In this document: positions 1 through 5,669 of the stretch, piece after piece
How the letters are laid out: each line of letters opens with the position of its first letter
How positions within the stretch are numbered: position 1 is the stretch's first letter
Source of the DNA: CALJIC01 sp039805565
GTDB lineage: Bacteria > Chloroflexota > Chloroflexia > Chloroflexales > Roseiflexaceae
Direction of reading: 5' to 3'
Assembly: GCA_039805565.1 (NCBI GenBank)
Contig: JBDLTZ010000108.1
Coordinates: 1-6,969 of the forward strand
DNA: 6,969 nucleotides
The notes under the pieces: model-generated
Database searches by the model: none
Seen by the model: the letters and a program-made list of their open reading frames with translations, nothing else
Told to the model about the DNA's origin: nothing
Translations under genes and position numbers: made by a program

Positions 1-360
1 ATCGTCCTCCTCTGGGTCTACTACACCGCTCAGATCCTGTTCTTTGGCGCCGAGTTTACGCAAGTCTACGCCCACCACTACGGCTCGCGCATCGAGCCCT
101 CGCCCAACGCCGTTAGAATCACCGATGAGGAACGTGTCCAGCAGGGCATGGCGAGCCCCGAGCGCGTGGCCGCAGCCACCCGGCGTAACGAGGGTGCCCC
201 CGAGCCGGTGCTCGAGCGCGAGGTCGGCGGGTCGCGCCGCGAGGCGCCGACCAGCGCAGTCTCGACCACCTCTGCGCCGAGTGCCGCCCGTCCCGGTATC
301 ATCGCCGTGGCCGTCGGCTTCCTCGTCGGCCTCGTCACGGGCCGCAAGAACGCGCGGTAG
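1..360 (+). CDS. YihY/virulence factor BrkB family membrane protein, C-terminal end (partial)
   Basis: Frame 1 is open from the first base to a TAG at 358-360, giving 119 residues; the start lies outside the window. The first ~25 residues (IVLLWVYYTAQILFFGAEFT...) match the last transmembrane helix of YihY/BrkB proteins, where a WVYY-S/T-AQI-x-x-x-GAEF pattern is characteristic. These are multi-pass inner-membrane proteins of poorly defined role; the old 'ribonuclease BN' name is an error. After the helix comes a ~70-residue hydrophilic, Pro/Ser/Glu/Arg-rich tail, then a short second hydrophobic stretch (residues ~99-113, glycine-containing) ending in GRKNAR. That ending resembles the C-terminal membrane anchors of ElaB/YqjD-like proteins and is not part of the usual BrkB core. 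The gene converges on the Bax1-like gene, 37 nt away. Family assignment is fairly secure despite the short fragment; function is not. Confidence 0.85.
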   Translation: MVLLWVYYTAQILFFGAEFTQVYAHHYGSRIEPSPNAVRITDEERVQQGMASPERVAAATRRNEGAPEPVLEREVGGSRREAPTSAVSTTSAPSAARPGIIAVAVGFLVGLVTGRKNAR

Positions 361-373
361 ATGAACAGTTTGC

Positions 374-404
374 GGCGTAGGGGCCCAGCTTGCACCCCTA
401 CGCC
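374..404. terminator. Convergent-gene hairpin, probable bidirectional terminator
   Basis: GGCGTAGGGG (374-383) and CCCCTACGCC (395-404) form a perfect 10-bp stem around an 11-nt loop. It sits between two convergent stop codons and overlaps the last codons of the minus-strand Bax1-like gene (stop 398-400). No T-tract follows on either strand, so it is not a textbook intrinsic terminator. Position and symmetry suggest it ends or protects both transcripts. Confidence 0.6.
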
Positions 405-2047
405 ACCCTCAGCGCCGGCACCCCCGCCTCCACCAGCTCGCGGATCTCGTCTACCAGCTCCGGCGCGCATACTCCAACCCCTGCCAGCGCGTGGAGCCCC
501 GCGCCGCCCCAGCGCTGCACTGTTCGCGCCGTCTCGTCAGGACGACAGCCGAGCATCTCCGCCGCCTTCTCCTCCGGCACGAACCCCTCCTCGGCCACCA
601 GCCGCTCCAGCCGCTGCCAGGGTGTGGGCGCCTCCGCCTCTCGCCGCGGGTGGGCGCGCTCGAGCGCTGCCACCACGCGCGGCACCGCCTCGCCCGGCCG
701 CTCCTCGTAGGTGGCCAGCGGGGCAGGGCAGGAGCGCAGCCCCTCCGCCACGTGCGCAGGCACCACCGCCACCACGCCACTACGCCGCCCCAGCCGCCCG
801 ATGTCGCGCAGCAGCGCCGTCGCCATAGCCTGCCCGCTCGCCAGGCACAGCGCCACCTGCTCACGGCCACGCACCAGCGCGAAGTCCGGCACCACCAGTA
901 CCGGCACGGCTGTCTTTCCCACCACCCCCTTGAGGCCGGCGCCTTCGGCGCTGGCAGTCATCGCCACCAACGGCTCGGGATCACGCCGCAGCCTCCACCC
1001 GGCCGTCCGGCCGGCCACGTAGGCCCGGCCCCACGCCCGCCGCAGCGCCTCGGCGTCGTCCTCATCCCAAGACTCGTGTGAGGCCACCTCAACCCCGTCG
1101 CCCACGCCAAGCACCGCAAGTGCCCGGCCGTCCAGGCGTAGGGTCAGCGCCTCGCTCCGCAGATGAACCTTCGCCTCGCCGTCCACGAGACAGTCCGGGT
1201 GGTTTGCCAGCAGCCGCAGCAGCGCCCGTACCAGCCGTCGGCCGGTCCGCATCCAGCTCCCCATCCCGTCCCGCGCGCCGTGCAGCGTCAGCTCGACTTG
1301 CTCGTCAAACAGCGACCTAGGCGACCCGCTGACCTCGTACCGCAGCCGGTAGCGCCGCGCCAGCGCGTGGGAGCTCCGGATGATGCTCCATACCGGCCCC
1401 TTCAGCTGAAGCCGCAGCAGCTCCGCGTTGCACAGCGCCGTCTCGAGCGAGTGGTAGTTGTACCGCGCAACGATCTCCTCGGGCTCTGGCATCTGCCCGA
1501 TCTTCACTAGCACCTGCCGCCCCTCGGCATCGAGCGTCAGCCCTTGCTCAATCTCTGCGGGGGTCAGCGGAGGCTTCTGCACCACCTTGCCTCCCGCTGC
1601 CACCTCTGTGAGCTCTCTCGTCACCAACCGCTCACACAGCGCTGCCAGCGCCTCGGCTCGCTCATCCGGCAGCACGAACCCGCCGTAGCACTCGTTCGCA
1701 AGCCGATACCAGCGCGCCCGCAGATCTGCCGGCGTCTCCACCCCCGCGCGCCGCAGTGCATCCGATGCAGCCTTCCCCAGCGCCTCCGCAAAGCTTAGCG
1801 ATCGCCAGGCGTACGTCCGGCTCAGGCAGGCAACAAGCCCACGCGCCAGCCGCGGGTCGCCGAAGAACTCCAGCAGGGTGTCCGCCTCGAAGTCGCCCCG
1901 CCGCCGCCCGAGCATCCGCTCGTAGTAGGCGATCGCGTAGGCGATCGACGCCGTGTAGCGCTGGTCGCGGATCTGGTATGGGTACAACTGGCGACCATCG
2001 CTTGTGCGCCGCGTCGTCTTCTTGAAGTCGGATATGGAGAAGGCCAT
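398..2047 (-). CDS. DUF790 / Bax1-like XPB-partner nuclease family protein
   Basis: 549 residues. ATG at 2045-2047 is preceded by GAGG (2054-2057) with 6-nt spacing. The frame stays open to a GTG at 2149, but that extension translates 7-bp repeat DNA and is rejected. Recognised by family layout: an N-terminal segment with a GDPRLARGL-x-x-CL pattern (~64-75), a RYNYHSLETALCNAELL block (~195-211) matching the family's RYN...T.L..A.EL, a YRLRYE...SLF block (~233-247), a WRLRRDPEPL stretch (~351-360), then VPDFALV with D388, the position expected for a metal ligand in the C-terminal nuclease-like fold. In members I recall, a EI-x-GFW motif follows; here that place reads VALCLASGQAM (398-408), so the glutamate is missing. 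The last ~80 residues look like an added helix-turn-helix (~488-514). Archaeal Bax1 binds the XPB helicase and cuts DNA; the gene lies directly downstream of an XPB gene, supporting the same pairing. Nuclease activity here is uncertain. Confidence 0.8.
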   Translation of the reverse strand: MAFSISDFKKTTRRTSDGRQLYPYQIRDQRYTASIAYAIAYYERMLGRRRGDFEADTLLEFFGDPRLARGLVACLSRTYAWRSLSFAEALGKAASDALRRAGVETPADLRARWYRLANECYGGFVLPDERAEALAALCERLVTRELTEVAAGGKVVQKPPLTPAEIEQGLTLDAEGRQVLVKIGQMPEPEEIVARYNYHSLETALCNAELLRLQLKGPVWSIIRSSHALARRYRLRYEVSGSPRSLFDEQVELTLHGARDGMGSWMRTGRRLVRALLRLLANHPDCLVDGEAKVHLRSEALTLRLDGRALAVLGVGDGVEVASHESWDEDDAEALRRAWGRAYVAGRTAGWRLRRDPEPLVAMTASAEGAGLKGVVGKTAVPVLVVPDFALVRGREQVALCLASGQAMATALLRDIGRLGRRSGVVAVVPAHVAEGLRSCPAPLATYEERPGEAVPRVVAALERAHPRREAEAPTPWQRLERLVAEEGFVPEEKAAEMLGCRPDETARTVQRWGGAGLHALAGVGVCAPELVDEIRELVEAGVPALRVA

Positions 2048-2054
2048 AGTTATC

Positions 2055-2107
2055 CTCGAAAGACCAATGACGAAAGAGCGAAGGTCAACGACGAGAGACC
2101 AAAGGCC
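2055..2107 (+). repeat. Degenerate 7-bp tandem repeat, left arm
   Basis: Units begin every 7 nt at 2062, 2069, 2076, 2083, 2090, 2097 and 2104 with + strand consensus GACCAAT/GACGAAA; the clearest are GACCAAT at 2062 and GACCAAA at 2097. It abuts the Shine-Dalgarno sequence of the Bax1-like gene and is in opposite orientation to the array at 2162-2233. Similar heptamer arrays are known as STRR sequences in cyanobacteria; link to that class is inference. Confidence 0.7.
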
Positions 2108-2161
2108 CAGCGTTGCTCCCCGGCGTCTCCTCCACGTTGCACTTGCCACATTGCGCTCGTT

Positions 2162-2233
2162 CTTGGTCCTCGGTCATCGGTCATCGGTCGTCGATGCCTG
2201 GTCCTTGGTCCTCGGTCCTTGGTCCTTGGTCTT
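2162..2233 (-). repeat. 7-bp tandem repeat array, right arm, encoding the helicase tail
   Basis: GGTC on the + strand recurs at exact 7-nt spacing at 2165, 2172, 2179, 2186, 2200, 2207, 2214, 2221 and 2228, with a degenerate unit at 2193, so ten units in all. Read on the minus strand the unit is GACCAAG (variants GACCGAG, GACCGAT). The array covers the last 19 codons of the XPB-like helicase and its TGA stop (2174-2176). Because 7 is not a multiple of 3, the peptide repeats every 7 residues (KTKDQGP, RTKDQAS, TTDDR). Confidence 0.9.
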
Positions 2234-3520
2234 CCGTCTCCTGCGTGCCGTCGCCACCTCGCTCGTGTGCCGCGTCACCAGCTCGTACAGCACCGCCTCC
2301 TGTTGCTTTGGCCGGATCACGCGCCCGAGCCGTTGGATATGCTCGCGCGCCGTGCTGTTGCCGCTCACCACGATCCCGATATTCGCATCCGGCACATCGA
2401 CGCCCTCGTTGAGCACACGCCCCGCCGCCAGCTTCGAGTACGCGCCGCCACGAAACGCCGCCAGGATGCCTTTGCGTTCCTGTGGCGCAGTGCGGTACGT
2501 GATCGCCGGCAGCGCCAGCGCCGCACTCACCCTGTCCACCAGCGCTGTGTACTCCGAGAACACGATCACCTTGTCACCACGGTGCCGCGCCAGCAGCTCC
2601 GCCACTACGCCGATCTTCGCCTCAGCGTTCAACGCGATCATCCGGGCTTGGTGGTGCGCCCGCAGCGCCTGTCGCGCCGCCGGATCCGAGCCGCTTCGCC
2701 GGATGAGCTCACCGAAAAAGTCCCCGCCACGCGCCAACATGTGCCGGTGCTTCGCCAGAAACCACTTCCACTCGGTCATCAGTGTGTTGTAGCGCAGCGC
2801 CTCATCCGGCGAGAGGTCCACGTATAGGCGCCGCTCGCGATACTTTGCCAGGTGCCCCTCCGCTGAGAGGTCCGCCGGGGTCCGCTGGTACACCACTGGC
2901 CCCAGCAGCCCATCGAGCGCACCCGCCGCACCATCACCGCGCTCCGGCGTCGCCGTGATGCCCAGTCGGTACATCGCCCCTGAGCGATTGGCGATCGTCC
3001 GATAGGCTGGCGCGGGGAGGTGGTGGGCTTCATCGCATACCAGCAGCCCAAACCCACTGATCGGTGCGTTCGGCATGGCGGCTGAGGCGTACGTCACAAC
3101 GGTGATCGGACGCAGCTCGCGCCGCCCGTCTCCCATGATGCCCACCTTGCTCGACGCCACCCCCAGCCGCTCCACCACTGCCTCACGCCACTGGTACAGC
3201 AGCTCGATTGTCGGCACCACCACCAGCGCCCGCAGCCCCAGCCGCGCGATCGCCATCAGCGCCAGGACCGTCTTCCCCGCACCGGTGGGGAGAACCACCA
3301 CGCCCCGTCCGCCGGCAGACAGCCAGGCCGCGAGCGCGTCTTCCTGGTAGGGGCGCGGCGCGAAGCCAAGCTTCGTCCGGAACCCACCCGCCAGCTCTGC
3401 CTCATCCACCCGCAGCTCTGCCCCGCCCGGCGATTCGTCGTCCAGCGTCGCATCAAGTAGTCCATCACCGGCCTCCTCGAGCTCTGCGAGCTGCTCTTCT
3501 AGCTCCCGTTGGCGCAGCAT
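2174..3520 (-). CDS. XPB-like superfamily 2 DNA helicase
   Basis: 448 residues from ATG 3518-3520, which has GGGAG at 3527-3531 with 6-nt spacing; an in-frame GTG at 3611-3613 is less likely. Helicase motifs in order: Q-like PRPYQ (~57-61), Walker A LPTGAGKT (77-84), Ia VVPTIELLYQW (101-111), Walker B DEAH (163-166), motif III GITATP (187-192), motif IV KVIVFSEY (317-324), V NEGVDVPDA (371-379), VI QRLGRVIRPK (396-405). The motif VI wording and the C-terminal EAVLYELVTRHTSEV are typical of XPB, an ATP-driven 3'-5' DNA helicase/translocase of nucleotide excision repair. The RED motif just after motif III reads RGD (194-196). A helical insert between the two RecA domains (~241-300) occupies the thumb position. 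The usual N-terminal damage-recognition domain is not evident; the first ~50 residues are acidic and charged. The last 19 residues (430-448) come from the 7-bp repeat array. It lies 126 nt upstream of the Bax1-like gene, presumably co-transcribed. Confidence 0.9.
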   Translation of the reverse strand: MLRQRELEEQLAELEEAGDGLLDATLDDESPGGAELRVDEAELAGGFRTKLGFAPRPYQEDALAAWLSAGGRGVVVLPTGAGKTVLALMAIARLGLRALVVVPTIELLYQWREAVVERLGVASSKVGIMGDGRRELRPITVVTYASAAMPNAPISGFGLLVCDEAHHLPAPAYRTIANRSGAMYRLGITATPERGDGAAGALDGLLGPVVYQRTPADLSAEGHLAKYRERRLYVDLSPDEALRYNTLMTEWKWFLAKHRHMLARGGDFFGELIRRSGSDPAARQALRAHHQARMIALNAEAKIGVVAELLARHRGDKVIVFSEYTALVDRVSAALALPAITYRTAPQERKGILAAFRGGAYSKLAAGRVLNEGVDVPDANIGIVVSGNSTAREHIQRLGRVIRPKQQEAVLYELVTRHTSEVATARRRRKTKDQGPRTKDQASTTDDR

Positions 3521-3814
3521 CCCTCTCTCCCGTGTGGTCAGCTTGGCTCTGGAGCGCCGCCACCCGCTAGGCAGCTTTTCTCGCTTCGCGAAATGTGCGC
3601 CCTGCTCACCCACACGCCTTGCTGTACAACCCTTTGCCCGTCCGCTACACCGCCTACGAAAGGACCACGGAGAGCGGGCCTTGCTCGTGTTGTGGCGACT
3701 CAGGCGTTGAGCATCAAGAGTCTCGCTACAGCGATAGGTAGAGCAATGGAACCTTCTTGGCGGTCATACACAGCTACACCTCAAGCTTCAGCAGGGAGCG
3801 TGCATCGTTTCGCT
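3521..3814. other. 294-nt gap between HhH gene and helicase gene
   Basis: No convincing gene or tRNA seen. On the minus strand it forms the space between the HhH stop and the helicase ATG. It holds the helicase Shine-Dalgarno sequence (3527-3531) and a small perfect palindrome, TCGCTACAGCGA, at 3722-3733. The only hairpin just past the HhH stop is weak (GAGCG/CGCTC, 10-nt loop). I could not identify a convincing sigma-70 promoter, so whether the helicase is read from the HhH promoter or from its own is unresolved. Confidence 0.5.
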
Positions 3815-4297
3815 CTAGGCGGCCAAATCCAGCCGCTCCTGGCGCACCCCGATCTCCTCGAGGCCGATAGCGTCCAGGATAGCTGCCACGCGCTTCGGGC
3901 CCACGCCCCACACCCTCTGAAGCTTGCCGGTCACTGCCGCTCGGCGCAACGTCTGATCGTCGGCGTGGCCTACATCGCGCAAGATTCGGGCAACAGTCGT
4001 CGGCCCGATCCCGGGAACGAGCAGGAGACGTCCCTCGGGCATTGTGCCGCACAAGTCCTCGTAGAACGACAGGCGACCGTCATGCGCAAGCCTGCTAATC
4101 TTCTCCGTCAGGCTCTTGCCCAGAAGAGGGATACCTAAAGGCTTGCCCGCAGCTACCCGATCCGCGACTTGGTAGCGGAGACGCAGAAGGTTGCGCGCTG
4201 CGCGGCGGTACGCTCGGATACGGTAGGGGTTTCCGTGCTGCTGGGAGAGGATCGAGGAAATATTGAACAGCACCGCAGCGATCTCGCGGTTCGTCAT
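3815..4297 (-). CDS. Helix-hairpin-helix protein resembling the N-terminal part of PolX DNA polymerases
   Basis: 160 residues from ATG 4295-4297, with GAGG at 4305-4308 seven nt upstream; an in-frame ATG at 4358-4360 would add 21 residues but lies only ~12 nt after the likely transcription start and lacks a clear ribosome binding site. Residues 1-70 match the DNA polymerase beta/X-type 8-kDa domain: MTNREIAAVLFNISSIL then NPYRIRAYRRAARNL, where family members have NPFRVRAYRRAA. Three hairpin motifs follow: a degenerate IPLLGKSLTEKI (56-67), a canonical VPGIGPTTVARIL (94-106) and VWGVGPKRVAAIL (129-141). HhH motifs bind the DNA backbone without sequence preference. There is no palm or PHP domain, so it cannot be a polymerase; the protein ends soon after the third hairpin. 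Upstream of an XPB helicase and Bax1-like gene on the same strand, it may supply DNA binding to a repair complex (inference). It has its own strong, palindrome-marked promoter. Confidence 0.85.
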   Translation of the reverse strand: MTNREIAAVLFNISSILSQQHGNPYRIRAYRRAARNLLRLRYQVADRVAAGKPLGIPLLGKSLTEKISRLAHDGRLSFYEDLCGTMPEGRLLLVPGIGPTTVARILRDVGHADDQTLRRAAVTGKLQRVWGVGPKRVAAILDAIGLEEIGVRQERLDLAA

Positions 4298-4378
4298 GGC
4301 TCCACCTCTTTCTTCGTCTCGTGTTTCTTGTACCGTTACTAGTGGGCCAGTCAAGCTCATATCAGAACTTACGTTCGT

Positions 4379-4407
4379 ATTATACAAGATGTGACATCCA
4401 ATGTCAA
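4379..4407 (-). promoter_or_regulatory. Consensus sigma-70 promoter of the HhH gene
   Basis: On the minus strand TTGACA (4402-4407) is followed by a 17-nt spacer and TATAAT (4379-4384), both perfect consensus. Transcription should start near 4372, giving a ~75-nt leader before the ATG at 4297. It excludes the longer TTG-initiated reading of the HhH protein, whose first codons would be the -10 box itself. Confidence 0.88.
4392..4406. promoter_or_regulatory. Perfect palindrome over the -35 box, putative operator
   Basis: TGACAT-CCA-ATGTCA is a perfect 6-3-6 inverted repeat covering most of the -35 box of the HhH promoter and running into its spacer. Position and symmetry suit a dimeric repressor blocking RNA polymerase. 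It also lies ~150 nt upstream of the divergent diadenylate-cyclase-like gene. The regulator is unknown. Confidence 0.6.
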
Positions 4408-4542
4408 GAAGGCCGATCTTTGTAAAGCATTATCGATCCCGAGCTCCCTAAGCACAGGCCGTCACCACGCCGTGGCTCCGCCAGAAGATGGACTGATCTC
4501 CCTCTTTCAGCGCTTCGGCGTCTTCACTACCGCGTGCTATGA

Positions 4543-5527
4543 TTGCTCCAACTCATCATCCGCGGCCTGCTCAATCTCGGCTCATCCTGGATTCGCGCCA
4601 GGCGCGCGTTCGCCTACACCTACGACGCGCTCCCCGAGGCACTGCTCGTGCGCGTCGACTCACCAGGACAGCTCACTGTCTTCCAGGGCAGCTACGTCGT
4701 CACCACCTTCCGCTCCGGTACAATCCAGATCGAGACCCCGCTCACCACCGGCGACCTCCTTGGCGCCTATCCGCTCTTGCGCGAGGGACAGAATCTCCTC
4801 CGCCCTCAAATCACCCCGCCCCGCTATGAGGTCCTCCGCGACAGGGATCAGTTCGAGTGGCTGACCTATGTCAACACCACCCTCGCGATCGTCAACAGCA
4901 TGCAGGCCAGCAACCAGGGTGGCGCTCTTATCCTGGCTGGACGCACCTGCAACCTCACCCCGAATGGGCACGACCTGGTCAAAATCAAGTACCGCCTGAC
5001 AGATCAGGCCCATCACCTTGAGCGCCGTTATGTCGAATTCATGAACATCAGGCGCCAGTATGGCGATCTCGTTCGTCAGAACAGCGGAGACTACACGGCG
5101 TCACCCCAGGGCCAGTTCAGCCTCAGCTCCTTAGGAGACGCACAGCGCCGCCTTGCCGAGACCTGCGCCTTCACCGGCAACTTTGGCGCAGCCGATGGCG
5201 CCGTCGTCCTGAGAACTGACCTCACCGTCGAAGGCTTCGGCACCGAGATCCTGCTCGAGCGCATCAGCCACGCGCCCGTCTACGAGATCCAGAACCCCTT
5301 CCGCGGCGACCGCAACACCTATGACGCAGAGCAGCGCAGCACTCGCCACCGCTCGGCCACACGCCTCTGTGCCGCCTCCCCAGACCTCTGCCATCTTCGT
5401 CATCTCTCAGGACGGCGGCGTAAGCCTCATTTGGAATGACAACGGCGAGGTCTGCATGAAATCCGGCATCCAGACGACCGGTGTCTTCCTGAGCTACTCC
5501 CTGCTCGTCCCGCTGCGTATGGTTTGA
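4543..5527 (+). pseudogene. DACNV-like diadenylate-cyclase-domain protein, broken by a frameshift
   Basis: The first frame runs from TTG 4543 to 5439; homology jumps frame at 5389. Skipping one base, T5389, joins ...AASPDL to AIFVISQDGG... and on to a TGA at 5525-5527, for 327 residues. The C-terminal part matches the DisA/CdaA nucleotide-cyclase fold: GAADGAVVLR with DGA (218-220), GFGTEI (231-236), STRHRSA with RHR (268-270), then VISQDGGVSLIW after the shift. DGA and RHR are the ATP-binding and catalytic motifs of diadenylate cyclases, which make c-di-AMP from ATP. The middle (NQGGALILAG...IKYRL, ~124-151) and the early LPEALLVRV...GQLTVFQGSY (~30-51) fit the DACNV class of predicted nucleotide-based sensor proteins. 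A TGA (4540-4542) directly precedes the TTG, no ribosome binding site is visible, and relatives seem to continue further N-terminally, so the 5' end may be lost too. A sequencing error at 5389 would restore the C-terminus. Enzymatic activity is unproven. Confidence 0.7.
5389..5389 (+). other. Frameshift point in the diadenylate-cyclase-like gene
   Basis: In CCAGACCTCTGCCATC the frame needed upstream reads P-D-L and the frame needed downstream reads A-I-F-V; one surplus T (5389, within CTCT) separates them. Without repair the first frame adds 16 unrelated residues to 5439. The local sequence is not a long homopolymer and does not resemble a known programmed +1 shift site. Confidence 0.75.
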
Positions 5528-5669
5528 GCAGCTCGCTCAGCCTCTTTCCTTAAGCAACGATCTCGGCGCCGCTGTGCCCAACTTCAGGTATACTCTGTCC
5601 AGAGTCTTCTTGTGCATCCGCACAGCCTATGCACGGATACCAACCCGCGCCAAAGGAGCACACACCTTC

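Noticed and set aside
361..2025. Long + strand reading frames opposite the Bax1-like gene, Pro/Arg-rich
   Set aside because: They are antisense shadows in GC-rich coding DNA with low-complexity translations and no recognisable motifs.
2048..2149. GTG-initiated N-terminal extension of the Bax1-like protein
   Set aside because: The extra 34 codons translate the inverted 7-bp repeat array; the ATG at 2047 has a well-spaced GAGG and gives a family-like N-terminus.
3521..3613. GTG-initiated 31-residue extension of the helicase
   Set aside because: The internal ATG at 3520 has a strong GGGAG ribosome site at ideal distance; the extension has no domain character.
3600..3814. Possible tRNA or small RNA in the gap upstream of the helicase
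   Set aside because: No cloverleaf, T-arm signature or promoter-terminator pair could be found by eye.
4298..4387. TTG start for the HhH protein, adding 30 residues
   Set aside because: Its first codons are the consensus -10 box and it precedes the expected transcription start.
4532..4543. Extended -10 (TGCTATGAT) as promoter for the diadenylate-cyclase-like gene
   Set aside because: It resembles the -10 at 6871-6879, but there is no -35 match and transcription would begin after the TTG start codon.
5383..5395. Programmed +1 frameshifting in the diadenylate-cyclase-like gene
   Set aside because: No CTT-TGA-like slip site, no stop at the shift point and no evident stimulatory structure; mutation or sequencing error is simpler.
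5611..5624. Small hairpin TGTGC-ATCC-GCACA in the serC leader
   Set aside because: Five base pairs only; too short to call a regulatory element.
5574..5669. GTG start for serC, adding 32 residues
   Set aside because: SerC proteins start just before the NFNAGP motif; ATG 5670 has an AAGGAG upstream.
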